A stretch of DNA of 64,000 nt from Pisolithus tinctorius (lineage: Eukaryota; Basidiomycota; Agaricomycetes; Boletales; Pisolithaceae), in the NCBI GenBank assembly GCA_024663395.1, contig JANFAH010000061.1:186001-250000 (forward strand), written 5' to 3'. Below are positions 53,865 through 64,000 of this stretch, piece after piece (within the stretch, counting starts at the first letter, position 1; each line of letters starts with the position of its first letter). The position numbers and the translations under genes were made by a program. The notes beneath the pieces were generated by a model that worked only from the letters and a program-made list of their open reading frames with translations, searched no databases and had not been told where the DNA came from.

Positions 53865-55094
53865 TCACTTGCTCTCTGCCACCCTCCTGTTCTTCACCAC
53901 CTTCCTGCTCCCTTTCAACTTCTTCCTCATTATCCCCCTCTGCACCTTCATCTGCTTCCTCTCGCTGGTCCTCTGTTGCCTCCGACTGAGGCCTCTTCCA
54001 ACCTCTGCCTGTGCGCTCGAGCTCAGCCATCCTGGCCTCTCATGCATCCTCCTCCTCCTCATCTCTGCCCACTCCACCCAGGTGTGGTACAACCCCCACT
54101 CGTTGGCTGTCTGCTCCACTGCCTCTGCCATCCACTCTGCTGCCTCTGCCATCCTCTCAAAGGCCAGTGCAGTGACCTCATGCACTTCAGCCTGCCTCTC
54201 CATGGCCTGCAGCTGTTGCTGTTGCTCCCACTCCGCCCACCACATGTGGACTCCCACACCCAAGGGACCCTCAAGTGGGGTCATGGGCTTGTCTTCTTCT
54301 CTGCCCGCCTCCCGCTCATCATCCACCTCTTCTGTCTCTGTCACTCTCTCCTTCCCCTTCCCTTGTGGTCTCTTCTTCTTCTCCCCACATGAGCTCCCTG
54401 TGCCCACTCTTTTCCACAATGGCCCTGCCACTGCATCCTCCCTCATCCAGCTACATACCTTCTTTTTCTTGTGGCAGGGCAGGCAAGCCCTGGTCTTGCC
54501 TTGTCCTGGCTCACATTACTCTGCTGTCAAGCTCGCTACACAGCAAGTACAGGGGGGCCACCTGGTTGTGGTAACCACCACAGAGGTCCCAGGGACCCTC
54601 TGGGTGGTGTTGACATCATACACTGCACCACATAATCTAAGAAAATAAGGTTGTGAGTCAGTTCTGCCTGGCTCATGGTACTCCACCACTTACCTTTGTG
54701 TGGCCTCATCCTGCCTGGCCTGAGCCCTCTCTTCAGAGGCCCTCTGCCTCTGTCTTTCCACCTCCTCCTCTGCCACCTTCTTCCTTCAAACCTCCTCTTC
54801 CTCCTCCACTCTCTTCTTCTGCTCTGCCTCCAGCCTCTCCTCCTCTGCCTTCCACCTCTTGGCCTCCTTGCACTTGGCCCTGCACTCTGCCTCGCACTCT
54901 CTCTCTCTCCACTTGGCCTCCTCTTGTCGGTGTGTCTTCTCCACAGACTTCTCCTGCTTGGTGTCAGTGGAGTCATCAGTGAGGATGGCCAACTCTTCAT
55001 CTGCGACTTGGGAATAGTCACAGATGTGGCCTGGGGTTAGTTGGGGGGTTTTGCTCTGGCGATGGGAAGACATGATGATGGGGGGAAAGGACAA
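53865..55094 (-). pseudogene. Antisense Cys-rich / coiled-coil ORF between pol and 3' LTR
   Basis: Minus frames from 55094 encode a short N-terminus (HICDYSQVADEELAILTDD) and a long Arg/Glu/Lys-rich coiled-coil-like stretch. Next is a Cys cluster resembling fungal zinc-binuclear-cluster ends (CEPGQGKTRACLPCHKKKKVC, interrupted by nearby stops). Then come WAEWEQQQQLQAMERQAEV and a second helical part ending near 53865. It lies inside the retroelement, opposite to gag-pol, and was probably acquired by the family. Frames are broken by a few stops. Function is unknown; DNA binding is only a guess from the Cys cluster. Confidence 0.5.
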
Positions 55095-55263
55095 AGGTTC
55101 AGTACCCTAACATGTGTTTTTAAGCGGTCCTTCAAACTCTGACAGAGCTCCACTGCAGCTAAACCATTGTCCTCGAGGCATCAAAATAATTTCAAATGAT
55201 CAACTCATGTTGATCTCGTTCCATACTTGTGGCCTTCAGGGTTCAGGCCCTAAGGGGGGGCAC
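55095..55263 (+). other. Upstream of 3' LTR2, with polypurine tract
   Basis: Noncoding. AAGGGGGGG at 55252-55260, 3 nt before the LTR, is the likely plus-strand primer. Confidence 0.65.
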
Positions 55264-55840
55264 TGTCATGACCATGCATTCATTATAAGTCCTTACTCAC
55301 TCCACACCCTCTTCTGCCAGTCATCCACTCACTCCACACCACTGCCCAGTGTCTGTCAGTTGCAAGCCATCTCCACTCTGACTGCTGTCAGACTTGTGTT
55401 GCTCTCCTACTGGACTGAGCGGACCATTCTCTGAGGGGTCATGTGACTACCTTCAGACTTCTCCCTGACAGCATGCAGTCAGGTACTCTGCATGTGCACA
55501 CTGCATGGTCCAGTGCCTGGACTGTTTCCTTTCCTGGATGTTCTGTGTTACCCATTCAAATGTCCTCCACCTACCCTTCATTCGTCATCTAGGAAGTTTT
55601 ACTTGAAAATTTCTGGTTCTCCATATGTCAGTTCTGATTCCAGTTACTGTACCTCTGTAGTAGTATAAAAGCATGTATCATACTCCACCATTCCTCAGTA
55701 CAAATATCAACTTAGTTCCTACTCCTTCTGTCTCCATCTTCTGTCTGTCAGAGTTACCTCTGACTCTCTCTGTCTATACTCTCCCTCTGAAATACAAGGG
55801 CTGAGATCATGCAAGGGGGTAGCACATGAGCTAAACCCGA
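55264..55840 (+). repeat. 3' LTR2, truncated
   Basis: Starts TGTCATGACC and runs to AGCTAAACCCGA, where LTR3 copy 3 begins. The last part (about 160 bp) is displaced beyond that element. TATA-like GTATAAAAGC starts at 55663. Confidence 0.82.
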
Positions 55841-56071
55841 TGCAGGGAATGAGTTCGAGTTCCCTAGGAGAAGCTGCCTGGGTCAAGGGTTCAGGGGGTG
55901 GAGAGTTTTTCTTTGTTTTATTTCCTTGTTTTTGTTTTTCGCATTGTACCACTGGACTTTACTACACTTCTTTTTCTCCAGAGAGAACCTCCCTCTTGGG
56001 TCGAGCATTATACTCGCCCATCATTACTGACTATTACCATTCTAGGTATATCTATTTTACCTATTCCTACA
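55841..56071 (+). repeat. 5' LTR of LTR3 copy 3, internally deleted
   Basis: 231 bp: both ends match LTR3 (start TGCAGGGAATGAG, end TTCCTACA), but about 240 bp are missing at the junction near 55957. Confidence 0.82.
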
Positions 56072-56073
56072 TC

Positions 56074-56090
56074 TGGAGCCCACTGCAAGG
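56074..56090 (+). promoter_or_regulatory. Primer binding site, LTR3 copy 3
   Basis: TGGAGCCCACTGCAAGG, 2 nt after the LTR, differs from the LTR1 site by one CpG-type transition and one further base. Confidence 0.7.
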
Positions 56091-56171
56091 GGGGTACTGT
56101 CCAATTTGGGGAAAGAAGGCACCATTTTATCACCGAACGAAGTTTTTGCTGGGTTGACTTGGACAAGCTAG

Positions 56172-58101
56172 GTGTTCAGAGTCTTGATTCTAGCTACCAT
56201 CTACACTCAAGAATTTGGGAAATTTTCAGAGTTATTTTTCGAGCAGCAAATGTTGAGCAAGTATCTAAGTCGAAGATCCCTCAAGCTGAGAAGCAAGTCC
56301 AAAGGCAAATTAATAGTCGAATTTCTGAGAAGAAGCCATGAGAATGCTGAGAGAACTCGAGGGAATGCCACCGAGGCATTCAAGGGATGCACCATGGTTC
56401 TCAGGGTATGCATCTGACCTTTTTAGGTATTTTGGAAAGGTTTGAAGTCTTTGCAAGCACAAGAATTGCTTTGATGACCAAGAATGGGCGAAATGGGTTT
56501 GCTGGTATGCAAGCAGCGAAGTCTTGGACTCATGGTATGAATTCGTCGAAGATCAGCAGAGTTGGCCCAAATTCATGGTGGCCATTGCACGTTTGTATCC
56601 TGGGTCCTGGAAAATGGATCAACAGTACTTGAGGAATGACCTTTACAGCCTCGTTGACAGCTGAGCAAGAAGAGAAATTCATACAGAGGAAGAATCTGAT
56701 GACAGACTCTATTTTCTAGATTTAGCAACATTTCTATGGGTTTCAAAGCAACTTGAGGCTGATGAGCTCAAAGACCTCTATGTACAAGGCTTTGACAAGG
56801 AATTCCAGTGTGAAATCATTCGGAAAATGCGACATGACAATCGACAGCAACACTCAGACGATCCATGGCCCATGCAACAAGTAACATACACAGCAACATG
56901 ACTACTACACAAAGGATTTCGCTCAGAGCAAGTGCAAGCAAGCACAGGAGACTACTATGAGCCACAAAGTGACCCAGAATCAAGTTTGGACAAGCAACAT
57001 CTATCTATGAAGTGTTTTCTGCCTACAGCTACACATGACTTGCTGACATCCAATATACAGGGATCTACAGAGTTAACAGGATACATAGAGTGTGAGAAAG
57101 TACCAAAGTTAGTTTCAACCAGTCACGCGCAGCCACCGAGTTCATCCAAGAAGACAAATAGTGAGGACCGAAGCCCTGGCAGGCTCATCGAAGCAGCCGC
57201 AGCAACCTGTTTTGAGACAGAAGAGTTTTCTTTGAGTACAAACCGAATACTGACTACAGAGTTACAGGAAGCAGTAGAGCTCGAGCGAGTTGAACCAACA
57301 TTGGTGGAGGAACCACTCACAACAAAAGTCCCATTCGAATTTGAAGCGAATTACAACACTCAAAGGGGTTTTTCATTTTGTTCATATTGAGTTTCTCTGA
57401 TGGCTACTGGTGTGTCACTACAGGAGTCCTACCTAAGAGGTCGAGGCAGTGAAAGGAGCGGCCTCAGAGTTCCTGCAGCCAGCAGATATATGCATCAGTT
57501 AACCAATGACCTATTCAGGTCCAAGATTCCACTCAGATTCGAAGCTGAAAGGCTCAAAGAACACTTGAAGCCCACAGGAGTTGAAGTCGAAGGGCTCAAA
57601 ACACTCACAGGCAGCTCTGAAACAGATAGGTTGGCATACAAAGAGGTCTTTGACTCACACAGAGCGCCACAGCACATGAATCACATCAAGTCAAGGGTTA
57701 TTGCAAGAAGAATTCAGATCGAGGAGCCATCAAGGCTCATCATACAAAGGAAGCTGCCAGAAGAAGTTTTGCAAGTCGAAATGTTGAAGCACACAGTGAG
57801 GATAGATGCCCTCGCACTCGAAATATTCCATGGCTGCACAGTATCAGCAATAAATGTTTTATTTGAGGATTCATCGAGCAAATTGACATGTGCACTCGGT
57901 GTTAGGACTTGCACAGAAAGTCCTGCGATGTTGACTAAGCGGAGTCACGTGACCACTCTGCACGTTGTGGCTGCATGCACTCAAGTACTACATACTGACA
58001 ACTATAGTGTTACAGGCTGGCTACACAAGATCGCTACAATCGCAGGATACGAAGAAGGGGCGATCAACATACTGTATGGAAGTTACCGCAACTACAGGTG
58101 A
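56172..58101 (+). pseudogene. Degenerate gag of LTR3 copy 3
   Basis: Plus-strand counterpart of 20421-22233. Capsid-like pieces lie near 56230-56640 over shifted frames, then ORF 56932-57390 (YYEPQSDPESSLDKQHLS; TELQEAVELERVEP) and ORF 57400-58101 (FEAERLKEHLKP..VEGLKTL; SPAMLTKRSHVTTLHV). The last ORF runs straight into the exon/intron array. No enzymatic domain is present. Confidence 0.7.
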
Positions 58102-61100
58102 TGGTGATGATGACAAGAGCAACATTGGCAGTAACTCGAGTGACAGCGATGACAATGACAACCCTACTTAGCTGAATTGATGGCTGTATGAGAGTGGGAG
58201 TGCCATTCGATGGAGATGGGACATGATGAGCGTGGATACTGAGCCTGATGGCTCAAAGGTTCATTGCAGCTTTAGACCATTTTACTCACATCTATTCTAC
58301 ACTAGGGAAAATGGCTATGTACGACAAAGACTGAAGGATATACAGGCAATCGCAATACAAGGAATGAAGACGATGGTTAGACTTGGCACAGATCAATGCG
58401 TGCGAGAGTGGAAGTGCCGTTCGATGGGAATGGGGCGCAAGGAGCGCAGACATGGAGCTCGACAGCTCATCGGTTTGTTTAGATTTAGAAATGTTTTACT
58501 TACATCTGCACTATTCTAGGGAGGGTAGCTATCTGCGATGAACAGCAACTGCAGTACCAAGAACAGCAATGATGATGACAACACCCAGTGTGGGGAGAGG
58601 GATCTCCCTACACTAAGAGTGTATGTATAGTGTCAATAGGAGGCCTATTAAGTGGCTATAGGGTTTCTGGCAAATGCGACACAAATGCGACCCCTCTCGA
58701 GCGACTTTGACACCCCCTGCACTCTAGGTCACCCAGTGCTACATCCCCCTCTGTTGACTTACTTCCCCCATAGTCGCATCACCTTCCGACACTCTCCCTA
58801 GTCATTGCGACGAAGTCTGACACTTGTGATGGGTGTCCAGTTGCCTATACTTGCTCACTGGCACTCTTCAGGTCCACACTATGGGTTGTGTAAGTGCTTT
58901 TCTGTCACTCTCATTCTCTTCTTGTTCGCTTCTATTCAGATCACTTTCACTTCATTTACATTTAGTCTCTTTTTTGATTACCAATGCTATTCTGGCCTCA
59001 GGGCCATCATTATGTCGATCTCACCTAATTCCCATCATTTCCTGTTGATCTTTTCACCTTTGACATCGCTTACTTCATAGTTACATACTTGGCATGTAGC
59101 TACACATATACCTGTTGTCGTCGACAGGAAAGTAACAACTTCGAAGCCCCCAAGTTAGAGATAGAGAGAGCAAGCAGAGTAATGACATCGACATGACCCA
59201 TACTGTTTCCCCTGCCTAGCACTGAGTTGCAGGCATATTTCCGACAGACTTCTAGGCAGACTCAAGGCCTGCACACTCCTTAATCCATCGCGCTTTTCAT
59301 TTGCAAGTCGAGCAACTCGCGCGACTCAGTCACATTCATTCCTATCACCCTCCTACTGCTAGGGCAACTCCTCTTGGGTCGAACTCACCCCTTCAGATCG
59401 CCTACCCCTAGGCTGGAGCCCACACCCCATACTAGGTAGCAGATTCCTGCCTCCCACACCAGCACAGATCGAAGGCCATGCAAGGCTAGAACAGCCATTC
59501 GATGGGAACAAGGTGCGATGAGTGCTGGTACTGGGCTTGATGGCCCAAGGTTTCGTTTACATTCCATAGTGATTTACTTACAAATACTTTATTCTAGGGA
59601 AGATGGCTATACACAACGACATACGAGCAACATCCAGAGGATCAGAATGCAAGGAATGACAACAACAAGACTTAGCACAGATCAAAGGACATACAAGATA
59701 GGATATGCTGTTTGATGGAAATGGGGTGCGACGAGCACGGGTTCTGGGCTCTATGGCCCAAGGTTTCGTTTTGATTCCATAATGCCTTACTTACAACTAC
59801 TCTATTCTAGGAAAGACAGACATATGAAATGATGCATGAGTGATGTTCAAGCAGCCATGATACCGTGGATGACAACAACCTATCGGGAGAACCAAAGGAC
59901 TGTCCTTGCAGAGCTACACGACATGATACAGTGGCACTACTATGAATGGGGCGAGTGGATAGGGCAAACTGAAGGCTCACTAATGATGGCGATGAAGACA
60001 ACAACAATGCCAACATGGGCAACAGCGACAATGGCAACGCTCGACACCAGTCGAGGGCCACATGATGCTAGAACAGCCACCCAGTGGACTTGGAGTGTGG
60101 CAGAGGCCGATGCTGAGCTCGAGAGCTCAAGGTTTTATTTTGATTTCGTAGTGTTGTACTTACAACTATCCTACTCTAGGAAGAGCGAGAGGCACCTATG
60201 ACAAAGTGGAATCGTGGTGTGGGGATCTATGCAGGACCATGAGCAGAAGACACCTGGACATACAGGGAAACAAGTGCAACAACTATGGTTCGAGCTGAAA
60301 CAGCAAGCATTGAGGATACAACATCTGCCAAGCATGGGCATTGAGTGCTATAGCCCAAGTCTTTGTTCCAGAGATGTGACTTTTTACTTGTGGATACATT
60401 GTTCTAGAGTAGACAACAACTCAGAAGGAAGGTTGCAGTGGGTCACAGAGCAACAAGTATGAAGATCACATGGAAGTGCCACAGGACAAGCCCAAAGACT
60501 ATGTTTCGAACTACAATGGCAATCGTCGAAGATACGACATCCAACAAGTGTGGATATGGAGCCTAACAACCAAAGTTTTTATTTTGCTTCGCAGATTTTT
60601 ACTTACAGATATGTCATTCTAGAGTAGACAATAACTTAGGCAGAAGAACGCATCAACACACAGAGCAACAAGTGCAATGACTACGAAGTACCACAAGAGA
60701 AGCACTCAAAGCGATTCCACAGACTTGTATACCTGAACTACCACGAATATCAATGCAACAGCAAACTTCGGGATTGCAGCGAGACGTGCGGGAGGCGAGG
60801 GTGTCGAATCCAGGCTGAGTGGGCTCGAAGGCCCAATGTTCAGTTTTCTCTTCAAAGTGTTTTACTTACAACTTTGTTGTTTCAGGAAATACCAGGTTTT
60901 ACTAAATATTAAGGAATCTTCAAGCGACGATGCACCTACAGTGCGAGGGTCTGGATCAAGACAACCTACAGTCAGGCCCCTTTGAGAAGACAGATACCTA
61001 CGACGAGCTATGATTGCAATAGGAGGGCCTACAGAAGTCTATGATCGAAGATCATACAGGTGTACAGCAAGACTAGCACAAAGACTACAGTTCATCTACA

Positions 61101-61447
61101 ACAACGATCACTGAGGATATGAGATTCGACAGATGTGGACACCGAGCACAATGGCCTGAGTTTCTATTTTAGTAGCACAACTTTTTACTTACAAGTATGC
61201 TATTCTAGAGTGAACAATGACTTAGAAGCAAGAACATGTCGACTTACAGCACTACAAGTACGACGGGCATGAGATGCCACAAGATACAAGTTCAGAGCAA
61301 CTCTATGGGATTGCACACAAGACTTAATATGAATAGTGGCACAACAGAGAAATTCGAAGTTGCGACGAGGTGCATGGTGTGTGAGACATGTCGAGACCAC
61401 ACTGAGTGGGCTCTATAGCCCAAGTTTTAGTCTTTTCCTTAGACCGT
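58102..61447 (+). repeat. Exon/intron-like tandem array of LTR3 copy 3
   Basis: Plus-strand intron-like segments lie at 58259-58305, 58473-58519, 59550-59597, 59763-59810, 60132-60179, 60359-60407, 60575-60622, 60838-60885 and 61160-61208, plus a final one (from 61424) cut by the LTR1 insertion at 61448. Lengths are 47-49 nt, with TTACTTACA-type branch sites and TTCTAG or TCAG ends. It is collinear in style with copies 1 and 2, and introns are again on the same strand as gag. The YYEWGEW module is near 59940. No ERG26 fragment is seen before the array is cut. Confidence 0.78.
58589..59458 (+). mobile_element. Solo LTR-like insertion in the array
   Basis: 870 bp, TGTGGGGAGAGGG..CTCCCACA, flanked by CCAG on both sides (58585-58588, 59459-59462). 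It interrupts an array exon. Single copy in this window. Orientation is assumed from the TG..CA ends only. Confidence 0.7.
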
Positions 61448-63299
61448 TGTCACACACCAAAGGTGTTGTGGACATGGTTACAGCTGACTCTGCCTAACTC
61501 ATTGACGAGTTGCACGCAATGCCCATGCATGCAGATGAAGACTAAAGGCCTCATGCGTAGAAAGACTGTTGGATGTTAACAGTCATCCTTCGCACAAGAA
61601 TGAGTCGTCAATGCTAGAGAGAAAAGAGGAAGCGAGTTAAGTGCGCATTAAAAGTTTTAGCACCCATGTATGGCATTCCGGTTTTGTCATATCTCTGCCA
61701 TTGCCAAAGATATCAACTCAGTTCACATGCTCGCTTAAAGTGCTCAGCCCCACGATTCTTCCTTCCAAATTTGGAGAGGATCCTCGCACCCTGCGCGTTT
61801 CTACAGCACTCCATCCATCAGACGCTCATTTCGCTAAGTCCATCAGTCATGGCCACCTCTTTGTCGATCACCTTGCTTGTCTCATTTGCCAGAGACAATG
61901 GCTATGTATATCTGCCAGGCATTCCCACCAGCTTCCGTCCTGAAGCCCCCTGGTTCATCCCGTCATTGTCAGCCCCGTCTCATCCCATGCAGCTTGGTCA
62001 GCGTGTTCTCCTTGTCAGTATGACTTCCAGAAGGACATTCTTTGGTCGCCTCAGGTCTGTCACTCGGTTAGAAAGGTCTTATGTGGTCATTTCAGTCTCC
62101 CTCTTGATGAAGCATATGGATCATTCCTCCCTGCTCCCTGCACCGTCTTTATTCCATTCTCATCCATCATTCTTCCCGCATTGCGACAGCTGCAGTATAA
62201 TCTACTGTCCTCCAGCCTCCCTGATCGCATTCATGACGAGTATGACATGCATCTTGCCTTCTTACTGCAAGATCCAGCAGAAGATGTCCCCCTTCTCCTC
62301 CTCCTCCATCAGAGCCCTGTCCATGAAGTTTTTGTTAACTTCGCTGAGAGGATGAAAGGGTGGGAGACGCGATTGCATATGCTCTCATTGCCCCACAGAC
62401 CCCCAATGCCCTAGCCCCCTTTGACACCTGACTCATGCCCTTCAATTCTGGAATTAATACTTCCCGATCTGGAAACACCGTCCATCTGTCATGCCATCTT
62501 TGGATCTAGAGATGTCTCTGCCGAGATCTAACTTGCATCGCCACCCCCTAATGTGATATCAGTGTGCTTACCCAGTTTCTGACTCTATTTGACTCATTCT
62601 GCGATATTTTGACTATCCTTGACTCGTTCATTGCCAATACTTACCAATCTTCTTTGCTTGCTTACTTTTCATTTCTCGCTTACTCATCATGATTACTCAG
62701 TCCTTACTCATTACTTACCAAGTGTTTGTGCCTTGTTTGTCACAAGCTGTGCTCCCCCCACAGTATAAACCCCCATGTACTTAGCTACCCACAATCAATC
62801 AAGAAGCAATTCAGAAGCAGTCCAGCAATCAGTTCAGTGCCTATCTCGTCATCGACAGTTGAGGCTCCACGAAGGGGTCTATCTGTCATCATTCGTATAC
62901 TTGGTAGTTGAGGCTCATTCAGAAGAGTCTATCTGCCTCCATCATTCATCTGAAGCTCCATCCACACTTAGTCAGCAAGTCTTGCTAGTCATCCTCCCAC
63001 TCCTGCATAACTCATCATCGACTTGTGCAAGGAGCACATTTCCTTGAAGTCCATTACTTGAAGTACCTTTCGGCTGAACACCTTCACTCTGTTCAGCATC
63101 CCCCATCCAATCATCACTCATTCATCTTCTCCTGTGTAACTCGTCAATGACTTGTGCCAGGAGCACCTCCTTGAAGTTCCCCCCCCACATTCAGGTTTCT
63201 GCCCTCCAGGTTCCGCGGAGGCACACCACCACTCGCTCTATATTTGTCTTTGGTGTTGGTTTGGTTGGTTTATACTGCCTTTCCACACTTTGACTCACA
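61448..63299 (+). mobile_element. LTR1 copy (plus) ending the copy 3 array
   Basis: 1852 bp with TGTCACACACC start and GACTCACA end. The left flank is CCGT (array), the right flank GCGG, and the sequence beyond is not array. There is no target duplication, so this may be one LTR of a rearranged element or a recombination product. Confidence 0.82.
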
Positions 63300-64000
63300 G
63301 CGGTGGTGCTGGGGCGACCTCAGTGATGAAGTCAACAGAGTGCGACCTAAAGTGACACAAAGTCAACTTCAGGTCAAGATGAGGCACGAAGCCAACTCGA
63401 ACCCAATGGGAGACGATGCGTGGTGGGGAGGGACTTGAGACCTTGAGGGGAGGCCTGAGCGATGAAGTGAGGAAGGCAAGGGTAGTAGGATGAAGAGTAG
63501 TTGCGGTCAGAAAATCACAAGTATTTGTTTGTTTGTAGGGATTTACCTATTACGCTTATGTACATATATTGATAGCGACGTTTGATGTGATAGCCTGGAG
63601 AATTCCCAGGGCAAAAATACCTAAGTCATGGGACCGTGTTCCAGCTGCACAGTGCCCAGCAGCTCCGCTTTGTTACGAACGACTGTCATCCTCTCACCTC
63701 CCCATCATCTTCCCACTCACCGCCTCTATGCTTCAAGTTTGGACGTTGGCTGAACCTGAGCTGGCTCCGTGCCGCTCACTCAGAGCTGCAGCTGACTTTG
63801 TCGCTGCAGTTCGTACTCTGTTGACTTTGTGTCACTGAGGTCCCCAGCACCACCACGCTGCTAGTGGGGTTCAAGACCTCGAGGAGTTCATCTTGCCCTT
63901 CACCCAGATCCTCTCCTTCCGCTCGCAAAGGTATGTTTTATAGCACTATTCCTTCCAGCTGATTCTAAACACCTATGTTCATTCATTAGTGCTGATCTCG
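63300..64000. other. Unassigned right edge, possible exon near the end
   Basis: No TE sequence that I recognise. Near 63860-63930 an open stretch (DLEEFILPFTQILSFRSQ) is followed by AAG/GTATGT, a good 5' splice site, so a plus-strand gene may begin here and run off the window. This is too short to identify. Confidence 0.3.

Larger units (their letters stand above)
46391..55840 (+). mobile_element. Chromovirus-type Gypsy element (LTR2 family), plus
   Basis: 5' LTR2 46391-47863 (with a solo LTR2 inside), gag, protease-like region, reverse transcriptase, RNase H, integrase and chromodomain up to about 52850. Then come an inserted solo LTR2, an antisense ORF region, a polypurine run AAGGGGGGG (55252-55260) and the 3' LTR2 (55264-55840), which is cut off by LTR3 copy 3. 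Many stops and changed catalytic residues show that it is dead. The leader after the LTR is GTATATTTGTACTCAC with no TGG, so a standard tRNA primer site is not obvious. Confidence 0.87.

Noticed and set aside
1..64000. Centromere or telomere assignment of the window
   Set aside because: Nested chromoviruses and a RecQ-like relic are suggestive, but no telomeric repeats and no centromere-specific evidence can be seen from sequence alone.

Overview
The window looks like accessory, heterochromatin-like DNA of a filamentous basidiomycete, most likely an agaricomycete. The evidence is short (45-80 nt) GT..AG introns with CTTAC/CTNAC-type branch sites, fragments related to fungal ERG26 (sterol-4-alpha-carboxylate 3-dehydrogenase), a RecQ-like helicase relic of a kind common in mushroom genomes, and Ty3/Gypsy gag types typical of basidiomycetes. 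I see no intact housekeeping gene. Almost all of the 64 kb is transposable element, much of it nested and decayed.

Layout. 1-790 is AT-rich with no gene. A non-autonomous LTR element of one family (LTR3, about 470 bp) is present three times: copy 1 (minus; 5' LTR at 22346-22809, running left past the window start), copy 2 (minus; complete, 35560-46265) and copy 3 (plus; 55841 to 61447). Each has LTR, primer site, degenerate gag and then, in place of pol, a 3-4.4 kb tandem array of exon-like blocks separated by near-identical 47-49 nt intron-like segments. Copies 1 and 2 also carry a captured, internally deleted ERG26 fragment inside the array. Copy 1 was split by a large Ty3/Gypsy element (3542-18552, LTR1 family, 1.8 kb LTRs). 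That element's gag was in turn split by an apparently complete PIF/Harbinger DNA transposon (6605-10199) with transposase, Myb/SANT-like protein, 118-bp terminal inverted repeats and a TAA target duplication.

22810-28832 (minus) and 46391-55840 (plus) are two decayed chromovirus-type Gypsy elements (LTR2 family). The second has a chromodomain, an antisense Cys-rich/coiled-coil ORF between pol and the 3' LTR, and two solo LTRs of its own family inserted in it. LTR1 copies without internal sequence lie at 26463-28302, 37112-38917 and 61448-63299, with a fragment at 28833-29030. Two other solo LTR-like insertions sit at 43497-44387 and 58589-59458.

29031-35559 is the only stretch not made of LTR elements. 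It is almost free of CpG and holds, on the minus strand, a RecQ-like helicase relic followed by a multi-exon gene of short acidic exons. Many introns of that gene share a palindromic core (AAGCAACNNGTTGCTT or AAGTGACC-type), which makes them good candidates for introner-like elements. A 1.58-kb foldback element with 632-bp arms sits in one exon. The LTR3 copy 2 element and an LTR2 element both inserted into such palindromic intron cores.

The parts do not form a pathway; they record successive insertions. CpG content differs sharply between layers: high in the Harbinger element and copy 1, low in copy 2 and the LTR2 elements, almost none in the helicase region. This fits methylation-linked decay. 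The two points most worth following are the palindromic-core introns (29-34 kb) and the intron-array retroelement with its covarying hairpin.
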